Origin: a bacterium
GTDB taxonomy: Bacteria > UBA6262 > WVXT01
NCBI GenBank assembly: GCA_035530055.1
Contig: DATKVN010000051.1
Location: forward strand, 1 to 29,135
DNA length: 29,135 nt
Reading direction: 5' to 3'
The notes beneath the pieces were generated by a model that was not told the DNA's origin, did not search any database, and was given only the letters and a program-made list of their open reading frames with translations. This document shows, in pieces, positions 23,758-29,135 of the stretch; the first letter of the stretch is position 1; each line of letters starts with the position of its first letter. The translations under genes were made by a program, and so were the position numbers.

Positions 23758-25548
23758 ATGAAAAACAAAGAAGTTGTAAAATTACTCCAGGAAATCGGAC
23801 AACTTTTAGAATTGAAAGGAGAGAATCCTTTCCGAGTGCGTTCCTATGAGAAGGCAGCTCAGAATATTGCCAGTCTCACCGAACCAATAGAGAAATTCGC
23901 AAGTAATGATAGACTGGAAACAATACCCGGCGTAGGAGAGGGGATAGCGAAAAAAATTAAGGAATATCTGGAAACGGGTAAATTAAAATATTTTGAGGAG
24001 TTAAAGAAAGTTTTTCCCGAGGGGCTTCTGGAAATCATGTCTGTTCCTGGAATTGGGCCCAAAACGGCAAAAACTCTATATCAGGAGTTAAAAATAAAAA
24101 GCCTTGTTCAACTGGAAAAAGCAGCTAAAGAACACCGTTTGAGCGAGCTTCGCCGTTTGGGGGAGAAGACCGAAGAGAATATTGTAAGAGGCATTCAAAT
24201 GGTGAGAAAAGGTGGGGAAAGGATTCTTCTCTCCGCAGCACTATTTTTAGCAAAACCAATCATAAAAGAATTGGAGAAGTGTCCTGATGTTAAAAATATA
24301 AATCTGGCTGGTAGTATTCGCAGAAAGAAAGAGACAATTAAAGATATAGATATCTTATGTACGGCAAAGAAATCCGATGTAGTAATGGATAAATTTGTGA
24401 ATCTTCCTCAGGTGAAAGAAATACTGGCTCAGGGAGAGACGAAATCAAGCATAATTCTCGATGAGGACATACAGGTTGACCTGAGAGTGATTAAGCCAGA
24501 ATCTTACGGGGCTGCACTGATGTATTTCACTGGTTCTAAAGACCATAATATTGCCCTTCGCGAGCTGGGTCGAAAGAAAGGGTATAAAATAAACGAATAT
24601 GGTCTGTTTAAACTGGGAAAGAGGTCAAGTGGAGTTTCCACCAGGGGAAAGGGAGCTGTTGCCACAAGACCAGTGAAGGAAATAAGGGTAGCTGGCAAGA
24701 CCGAAGAGGAGGTCTATAAGAAATTGGGACTTCAGTATATCCCCCCGGAAATAAGAGAGGCCTCGGGTGAAATTGAGATGGCTTCGCGAAATAAGATTCC
24801 CAGGCTGATTACAGAGAATGACATTAAAGGTGATTTGCACGTTCATTCCCGGCATAGCGATGGCGTGGGGAAACTATCAGAAATTGCAGAAAAGGCAGAA
24901 AGTATGGGGCTGGAGTGGGTAGGAATTTGTGACCATTCCCAATCTTTGAAGGTTGCTGGAGGGGTCCGTCCTGATGTACTCTACGAGAAGATAGAAGAGA
25001 CAAAAAGATTTAACAAAAAGAGTAAAGACTTTATGGTTCTTTGCGGTACGGAAGTGGATATCCTTTCCGATGGATCGTTAGATTATGACGATGAGCTCTT
25101 ATCTCAACTCGACCTGGTTATCGCTGCCATTCACACAGGATTCAAACAGTCAGAAGAGCAGCTAACGAAAAGAATAATTTCTGCGATGGAGAATAAGTAT
25201 GTGCATATGATTGCCCATCCCCAAGGCCGGTTGTTAGGTAAGAGGGAGCCGTATGCACTAAATATGGAGAAAGTTTTAAGGACTGCTCAGGAAACACAGA
25301 CTTTCTTAGAAATCAATGCCTATCCTGAGAGGCTTGACCTATATGATATCTACTGCAGGAAGGCAAAAGAGAAGAGTATCCTTATGGGAATCGGAACAGA
25401 TGCTCACACCCTGAATCAGATAGAGAATCTCTACTTAGGAGTTGCCGTTGCTCGTAGAGGTTGGCTTGAAAGAAAAGACGTATTAAACACCCTTTCTTAC
25501 AATGAATTAATTAAGACTTTGAGGAGAAAAAAATGTGCGCTGAATTGA
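23758..25548 (+). CDS. polX: DNA polymerase X with C-terminal PHP domain
   Basis: This 596-residue family X polymerase has gap-filling and, in the PHP domain, 3'-5' exonuclease or phosphoesterase activity. The 8-kDa and HhH regions contain IPGVGEGIAKKI (about 56-67) and VPGIGPKTAKTL (96-107). The polymerase active site is GSIRR (185-189) with D196 and D198 (IKDIDIL) and D241 (IQVDLRV), followed by FTGSKDHNIALRE. The PHP domain (about 355-590) has D359, H361 and H363 in GDLHVHS, CDHSQ, EVDI, HPQGR and GTDAH. All catalytic residues are intact. Between NEYGLFKL and RVAGKTEEE (about 288-308) lies an unusual basic segment that looks like an insertion. It sits between two GalT-like genes. Confidence 0.95.
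   Translation: MKNKEVVKLLQEIGQLLELKGENPFRVRSYEKAAQNIASLTEPIEKFASNDRLETIPGVGEGIAKKIKEYLETGKLKYFEELKKVFPEGLLEIMSVPGIGPKTAKTLYQELKIKSLVQLEKAAKEHRLSELRRLGEKTEENIVRGIQMVRKGGERILLSAALFLAKPIIKELEKCPDVKNINLAGSIRRKKETIKDIDILCTAKKSDVVMDKFVNLPQVKEILAQGETKSSIILDEDIQVDLRVIKPESYGAALMYFTGSKDHNIALRELGRKKGYKINEYGLFKLGKRSSGVSTRGKGAVATRPVKEIRVAGKTEEEVYKKLGLQYIPPEIREASGEIEMASRNKIPRLITENDIKGDLHVHSRHSDGVGKLSEIAEKAESMGLEWVGICDHSQSLKVAGGVRPDVLYEKIEETKRFNKKSKDFMVLCGTEVDILSDGSLDYDDELLSQLDLVIAAIHTGFKQSEEQLTKRIISAMENKYVHMIAHPQGRLLGKREPYALNMEKVLRTAQETQTFLEINAYPERLDLYDIYCRKAKEKSILMGIGTDAHTLNQIENLYLGVAVARRGWLERKDVLNTLSYNELIKTLRRKKCALN
24619..24675. repeat. Probable in-frame insertion inside polX, possibly repeat-derived
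   Basis: This encodes residues about 288-306 (KRSSGVSTRGKGAVATRPV), between two conserved segments that in most PolX proteins are nearly adjacent. Bases 24629-24655 contain the palindrome GTGGA/TCCAC and resemble the repeat at 12156-12179: both have GTGGAGT, then a C-rich stretch, then GAAAGGGAG. The similarity is by eye and partial. Confidence 0.45.
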
Positions 25549-26555
25549 GAAAAGATATAATTTCCGGAGGGTGGATTATTACCAACACTAAGGGGAAAGA
25601 AGAATTCTTCGAATCTTTGGAGCCTGGAGTAAGGGTCAAGGAGAAGCCCTGCCCTTTCTGCCCGGGAAATGAAAAAGAGACACCTAAAGAAATCTATGCT
25701 TTGAGAAAGCCTGGTACTCTGCCGGACCAACCGGGTTGGAGCGTAAGAGTCTTTCCCAGCAAAGAGAAAGCACTGGAAATAGAGATGGGATTGGAGAGGC
25801 GTGGTGTGGGCATATACGATGTAATGAATAATGTGGGAGCACACGAGTTAATAATAGAGAGTCCTGAACACATCAAGAACTTAAGTGATTTGCCTAATGA
25901 ACAAATAAGGAATGCCCTTATCGTTTATCAGAAAAGAATCGTCGATTTGAAAGGAGATAAGCGTTTCAGATACGCCATAGTTTTCAAGAATCAAAGACCC
26001 AATTCTCCTTTCCGATTGGGACACACTCATTCTCAGTTGGTTGCTCTACCTCTTACTCCCGAAAGTGTAAAAGGCGAATTGGAAAATGCTAAAAGTTACT
26101 ACAGAGAGAAAGAGCGTTGTATTTTCTGTGATGTGGTTAGAGAAGAGTTGGAGGCGGGTCTAAGAATAGTTAAGGAGAACAAATTTTTCATCTCCTATGT
26201 TCCATTTGCTCCACGTCTTCCTTTTGAAACCTGGATACTTCCCAAAAGACACAATGCAGATTTTACTCAGGAAGATGATAGCACACTTTTTGATTTTGCA
26301 GCTATCATGAAAGTGACTTTAAGCAAGATTTGTAAACTGCTGGAGGATCCGCCACTCAACTATATGATCCACTCCATACCTTACATGCGGCCAAAGGTAG
26401 GTTACTGGAAAACAATACATAAGGATTACCATTGGCATTTAGAGATACTTCCCCATATTTTGAAGGTCGAAGGTTTCTCTTGGAGTTCTGGTTTCTATAT
26501 CGAGCCACTTTCCTCGGAGATAATGGCAAAACTTTTACGAGAAGCGAAATTGTAG
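25533..26555 (+). CDS. GalT-like nucleotidyltransferase (copy 2)
   Basis: This 340-residue paralogue of the protein at 22716-23750 has the same architecture. C40 and C43 lie in PCPFCPG, the active-site motif is H164-T-H166-S-Q168, a second CxxC lies in RCIFCDVV, and the end signature is DYHWHLEILPHIL. Shared blocks (ELRKD.ISG.W, KSYY.EKERCIFCD, FETWILPKRH vs FETQIFPRKH) show a duplication, but identity is only moderate, so it is old. The start at ATG 25533 overlaps the last 16 nt of polX, with GAGGAG 6 nt upstream, so translation is coupled. The specificity of the two copies may differ; sequence alone does not decide. Confidence 0.9.
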   Translation: MCAELRKDIISGGWIITNTKGKEEFFESLEPGVRVKEKPCPFCPGNEKETPKEIYALRKPGTLPDQPGWSVRVFPSKEKALEIEMGLERRGVGIYDVMNNVGAHELIIESPEHIKNLSDLPNEQIRNALIVYQKRIVDLKGDKRFRYAIVFKNQRPNSPFRLGHTHSQLVALPLTPESVKGELENAKSYYREKERCIFCDVVREELEAGLRIVKENKFFISYVPFAPRLPFETWILPKRHNADFTQEDDSTLFDFAAIMKVTLSKICKLLEDPPLNYMIHSIPYMRPKVGYWKTIHKDYHWHLEILPHILKVEGFSWSSGFYIEPLSSEIMAKLLREAKL

Positions 26556-26607
26556 AATTAAGGACAGCGCTTTGCTGTTATAGCGGTAAATAAGGGGGTG
26601 ATGGTTA

Positions 26608-26838
26608 ATGGTAGGATTAATTCTACTCAGGTTGGAAGCAGGAAAGGAAGAATCGGTTCTCTCTAAAATCAGAGATGTAAAAGGGGTCAAAAAAGTTCAG
26701 GCTGTCTTTGGTCGGTGGGACATTGTAGCCACTGTGGAGGCACCTGATTTAAATGCCCTGACTTCATTGGTGATTAAGAATATTAGGGCAATCGATGGAG
26801 TTTCCGCTACGGAAACCCTGGTCTCTACCGCCCTTTAA
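26608..26838 (+). CDS. Stand-alone Lrp/AsnC ligand-binding (RAM) domain protein
   Basis: This 76-residue protein consists only of the alpha-beta ligand-binding domain of Lrp/AsnC regulators, without the DNA-binding helix-turn-helix. VGLILLRLEAGKEESVLSKI, VKGVKKVQAVFGRWDIVATVEAPDLNALTSLVI and IRAIDGVSATETLVS cover the whole fold. Such small proteins assemble as dimers or octamers and may bind amino acids or modulate full-length Lrp regulators (family knowledge; the role here is inferred). The ribosome site GGGGG lies 7 nt upstream of the ATG. A small hairpin (ACAGC/GCTGT, about 26563-26577) precedes it. Its stop falls at the edge of the small mobile element that follows. Confidence 0.88.
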   Translation: MVGLILLRLEAGKEESVLSKIRDVKGVKKVQAVFGRWDIVATVEAPDLNALTSLVIKNIRAIDGVSATETLVSTAL

Positions 26839-27043
26839 AAAATGGGGTCAACTCTATTTTCTTTAACAACTTGTGCTATGATTATTTAATATGACAAGAC
26901 CATTAAGGATTATTGTTCCTAATATACCTTTCCATGTTCTTGATAGAGGTAATAATCGTCAAATAGTTTTCCGAGGAAAGGAAGATTTTGCCTATTTCCT
27001 CAAATTACTGAAAAAATATAAAAAAGAGTTGACCCCATTTTTT
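26837..27043. mobile_element. Small element with perfect 19-bp inverted ends around a RAYT remnant
   Basis: The left end, 26837-26855 (A6-TGGGGTCAACTCT), is the exact reverse complement of 27025-27043. The outer part is repeated once more: TTGACCCCATTTT occurs at 27029-27041 and directly again at 27042-27054. The 207-nt interior codes for the N-terminal part of a REP-associated transposase. It is too short to be autonomous, so it is a deletion derivative or MITE-like form. The left end starts in the stop codon region of the Lrp-domain gene. Confidence 0.8.
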
Positions 27044-27139
27044 GACCCCATTTTCGGAAGGAGGGTCGCTGTTCCGACGAATAAGGAGGAACGTGTTAGC
27101 GACGCCTGCGAGTTGGTGAGCAGGCAGGTCACCGACTGA
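26891..27139 (+). pseudogene. Truncated REP-associated tyrosine transposase (Y1/RAYT), 5' fragment
   Basis: The open frame starts with TRPLRIIVPNIPFHVLDRGN and NRQIVFRGKEDFAYFLKLL, the hallmark N-terminus of the TnpA_REP family of IS200-like (HUH) transposases, normally about 150-230 residues. After about 46 residues the similarity stops where the right inverted end begins (27025). The frame then continues by chance through palindromic repeat sequence to 27139. The HUH motif (HFHLL in the family) and the catalytic tyrosine are absent, so the product cannot be active. A full-length relative elsewhere in the genome could act on these ends. Confidence 0.85.
27065..27136. repeat. REP-like palindromes upstream of the GAD-domain gene
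   Basis: GTCGCT-GTTCC (27065-27075) pairs with GGAAC (27088-27092) and AGCGAC (27098-27103) as a nested hairpin. GCCTGC/GCAGGC (27104-27109 / 27120-27125) and GTTGGTGA/TCACCGAC (27112-27119 / 27129-27136) overlap and exclude each other. The last one ends about 12 nt before the AAAGGAGGTGAG ribosome site. Confidence 0.7.
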
Positions 27140-27165
27140 AGTGAAGCGAAAGGAGGTGAGAAAGG

Positions 27166-27522
27166 ATGAAGGAGATAAACGATTTGCTCAGCGAAACTAA
27201 TTCCCATGTAATAAGAGAGGTCTTAGATTCAGGAGGAGTCATTGTGGGAATAAAAGCTGAAGGATTTGCTGGAGTTCTTATTGAAGACCAGAAGCTCACA
27301 GATAGCCTGGCTAAGAAAGTTGAGAAAGAAGCCGGGGTTAAAGGATTTATTTCCACCGATGAACTACCAAAATATGGTCTCAATAAACAAGACAAAAGGA
27401 ACATCGAGGAAGCTTTCGGAGTTAAGGAGGGTGATGTAGTTATTCTGGTAGCTGACCAGAGGGAGAAAGCGGAAAAAGCAATTCAAATTATTGAAGCAGA
27501 AATAGCCAAACGTAAAGAATAG
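27166..27522 (+). CDS. Stand-alone GAD-domain protein resembling the archaeal GatE insert
   Basis: This 118-residue protein matches the GAD domain found inserted in bacterial aspartyl-tRNA synthetase and in GatE, the archaeal Glu-tRNA(Gln) amidotransferase subunit. Visible family features are GFAGVL (33-38), AGVKGFISTDELPKYGL (56-72; the GatE-like pattern is VKGxxxxDELPxYGI), an amphipathic helix, and VKEGDVVILVADQREKAEKAI (86-106). Residues 1-30 are an extra N-terminal helix-strand. No catalytic amidotransferase or synthetase domain is attached. The role is unknown; RNA or tRNA binding is a guess from the parent proteins. AAAGGAGGTGAG gives a very strong ribosome site. A nitroreductase gene follows after 20 nt. 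Confidence 0.78.
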   Translation: MKEINDLLSETNSHVIREVLDSGGVIVGIKAEGFAGVLIEDQKLTDSLAKKVEKEAGVKGFISTDELPKYGLNKQDKRNIEEAFGVKEGDVVILVADQREKAEKAIQIIEAEIAKRKE

Positions 27523-27542
27523 TCTACTGTTTCAGGAGATAG

Positions 27543-28256
27543 ATGAGAAGAATTCTGTTCAGGATAGTTCTTATTTTATCTTTTCTATTTCTTTCCTTTT
27601 TGGGAATGTTCTTAGAGCAGGTAGACTCCTCAGCTCTCAAAGGAGGTAGAGGAAAAGTGAAGGAGAAAAATATTAAATTACCCTCGCCTAAGACAATTGG
27701 CAGGATGAGCCTTGAGGAGGCGATAGTAAACAGGCATTCGGTTAGAAGCTTCAGTAAGAAAGAATTGTCTTTAGAGGAGATTTCTCAGCTTCTCTGGGCT
27801 GCGTATGGGCAAAGGGATGTCGATTCGGTGACAGGTGCTTCCAAGACTGTTCCCTCTGCAGGCGCTCTCTATCCCATGGAAATCTATCTCGTTTCTCCCA
27901 ATGGAGTCTTTCACTATTTTCCTTCAAACCACAGTTTAAAAGAGATTTCGGACAAAGACCTCCGCTCTGCTCTTTCCCGCGCTGCTTTATGGCAGGAAGC
28001 AATCGCCGGGGCAGCAGTCGATTTTGTGATTACTTGCGTATACGATAAAATATGTTGGAAATATGGAGAGAGGGGCATGAGGTATGCTCATATAGAGGCA
28101 GGCCATATAGCCCAGAATATTCACCTTCAGGCAGTCTGTCTGGGTTTGGGTTCCGCTCCTATTGGCGCATTTAGCGACACTGCTGTGCAAAAAGCGCTGT
28201 ATCTACCAAAAGATAATATACCACTCTACATTATCCCGGTAGGACATCCAGAATAG
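27543..28256 (+). CDS. SagB/ThcOx-family nitroreductase-fold dehydrogenase, membrane-anchored
   Basis: This 237-residue flavoprotein of the nitroreductase superfamily belongs to the SagB-type group whose members oxidise thiazoline/oxazoline rings or other substrates with FMN. The N-terminal hydrophobic segment (about 4-24) is a signal or anchor, so the enzyme probably acts outside the cytoplasm, which is unusual for FMN enzymes. FMN-binding signatures are NRHSVRSFSKKELSLEEISQLLWAAYG, TVPSAGALYPMEIYLV and the C-terminal YAHIEAGHIAQNIHLQAVCLGLGS. No cyclodehydratase (SagC/D) or precursor peptide is nearby, so a RiPP role is not supported. AGGAG lies 5 nt upstream of the ATG. It lies between the GAD gene and a peptide-binding protein gene. 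Confidence 0.88.
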   Translation: MRRILFRIVLILSFLFLSFLGMFLEQVDSSALKGGRGKVKEKNIKLPSPKTIGRMSLEEAIVNRHSVRSFSKKELSLEEISQLLWAAYGQRDVDSVTGASKTVPSAGALYPMEIYLVSPNGVFHYFPSNHSLKEISDKDLRSALSRAALWQEAIAGAAVDFVITCVYDKICWKYGERGMRYAHIEAGHIAQNIHLQAVCLGLGSAPIGAFSDTAVQKALYLPKDNIPLYIIPVGHPE

Positions 28257-28268
28257 TAAAGAGAAGAA

Positions 28269-29135
28269 ATGAGAAAAGTCATTACAATTCTTGTCCTAAT
28301 AGTGATAGTAGTTGCTCTTACTGGGGTACTCTTCTATTTTGCAAAAAGACCCTCCCCTAAACCAAAGGATAGAACACCTACCAGTGAACAACATCCTCCC
28401 CAACCAGCCTATGGAGATATAATCATCGAGGCATCTATTGGAGATGCCAGTTATTTGAATCCTATTCTTGCCAGTGACAGCGCTTCCGGTGACATAAATG
28501 GTTATGTCTATAATGGGTTAGTGAAATATGACAAAAATCTTAAGCTGATAGGAGAACTGGCAGAATCATGGGATATATCTGAAGACGGGTTGGTAATTAC
28601 CTTCCATCTTCACAAAAACGTGAACTGGCATGACGGAGAACCTTTCACCAGTGAAGATGTTAAATTTACTTATGAAAAGTTGGTCAACCCCAATACTAGG
28701 ACGCCTTATGCCTCGGATTACCTTATGATTGACAGGCTTGAAATTGTTGACCCTTACACAGTGAAGATAATATATAAGGAGCCTTTCTCTCCTGGATTGG
28801 AAAGTTGGGGTATGGGAATTATTCCCCAGCATATTTTTGAGAAAGGAGACTTTAATAACCATCCTGCCAACCGGCACCCTATTGGAACAGGGCCTTATAG
28901 ATTTGTGGAGTGGAAGACAGATGAGCGGATAGTCCTGGAAGCAAATGAAGACTATTTTGAAGGAAGACCATATATCGGTCGTATAATATACAGGATTGTG
29001 CCAGACCAGGCGGTACAATTTTTGGAGCTGAGGAAGGGGACGATTGATACAATGGGACTGACTCCAGACCAATTCCAAAAAGAAGCCGTAAGCAAGGAGT
29101 TTCTGGACAGCTTTAATAAATTTCGCTATTCCAGT
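28269..29135 (+). CDS. Extracellular peptide-binding protein (SBP_bac_5), 3' end outside window
   Basis: The first 289 residues of an oligopeptide/dipeptide ABC transporter substrate-binding protein (OppA/DppA family) run open to the last base. The N-terminal hydrophobic anchor (about 3-25, VITILVLIVIVVALTGVLFYF) has no lipobox cysteine, followed by a Pro-rich linker. Family motifs are ASIGDASYLNPILASDSASGDINGYVYNGLVKYD, ELAESWDISEDGLVITFHLHKNVNWHDGEPFTSEDVKFTYEKL and HPIGTGPYRFVEWK. The start at ATG 28269 has only a weak AGAGAAG upstream. It is 12 nt after the nitroreductase stop, so it is probably in the same operon. The permease and ATPase genes would be expected downstream of the window. 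Confidence 0.94.
   Translation, partial: MRKVITILVLIVIVVALTGVLFYFAKRPSPKPKDRTPTSEQHPPQPAYGDIIIEASIGDASYLNPILASDSASGDINGYVYNGLVKYDKNLKLIGELAESWDISEDGLVITFHLHKNVNWHDGEPFTSEDVKFTYEKLVNPNTRTPYASDYLMIDRLEIVDPYTVKIIYKEPFSPGLESWGMGIIPQHIFEKGDFNNHPANRHPIGTGPYRFVEWKTDERIVLEANEDYFEGRPYIGRIIYRIVPDQAVQFLELRKGTIDTMGLTPDQFQKEAVSKEFLDSFNKFRYSS

Noticed and set aside
26891-27139. Functional transposase
   Set aside because: Only the N-terminal 46 residues match the family; the HUH motif and catalytic tyrosine are missing and the frame runs into repeat sequence.
27543-28256. RiPP (SagB) biosynthetic cluster
   Set aside because: There is no SagC/SagD-like cyclodehydratase and no precursor peptide visible, and the enzyme has an export anchor. 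The family resemblance alone does not support a cluster.

Overview
The window is a gene-dense, moderately AT-rich stretch of a bacterial chromosome in which every gene I can support lies on the + strand. It opens inside mnmG and closes inside an oligopeptide-binding protein gene. The envelope genes (a PorV-like outer-membrane barrel fused to TPRs, and a secreted Kelch protein with a PNPFNP-type C-terminal domain) point to an uncultivated diderm. The many hairpin repeats, and metabolic genes scattered singly rather than in classical operons, resemble lineages such as Omnitrophota, Aerophobota or WOR-3. That placement is an inference and is not proven by the sequence.

Layout. 1-1.2 kb: the mnmG 3' end and a QueG-like iron-sulfur protein. 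1.2-5.9 kb: a PorV/TPR - Kelch - adenylate cyclase operon. 5.9-6.7 kb: about 850 bases without genes, holding five tandem 86-nt palindromic repeats and then a promoter, a tandem terminator leader, and a second promoter for gdhA. 6.7-15.6 kb: gdhA, guaA, purL, hisF, pyrG and queC. All six encode enzymes that put ammonia (free, or from a glutamine amide) into a product. 15.7-19.5 kb: thpR, a polysaccharide deacetylase, ruvX, mltG and mutM. 19.7-22.6 kb: a small secreted protein of unknown function, a radical SAM protein, endonuclease V and a MEMO-family protein. 22.7-26.8 kb: two GalT-like genes flanking a PHP-type DNA polymerase X, then a stand-alone Lrp/AsnC ligand-binding domain. 26.8-27.2 kb: a small element with perfect 19-bp inverted ends around the 5' part of a REP-associated (Y1) transposase gene. 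27.2-29.1 kb: a stand-alone GAD-domain protein like the insert of archaeal GatE, a SagB/ThcOx nitroreductase, and a truncated peptide-binding protein.

Two signals stand out. The first is the leader between two good promoters upstream of gdhA. It carries two copies of a hairpin motif (stem GGAC/GUYC, hexaloop RAAGRC), and each copy overlaps the 5' strand of an intrinsic terminator. This is the architecture expected of ANTAR-type antitermination, and it sits at the head of the ammonia-assimilating gene cluster. The second is a family of modular palindromes. Short hairpins (GCAGAGC..GCTCTGC, GCGAAAC..GTTTCGC, CCTCCC..GGGAGG, GGACTCC..GGAGT) are reused in different combinations between genes and in the 86-nt array. 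A separate repeat arm is read as protein in the Kelch gene, and a similar in-frame insertion may be present in polX.

I saw no rRNA, convincing tRNA, CRISPR array, complete insertion sequence or replication origin.
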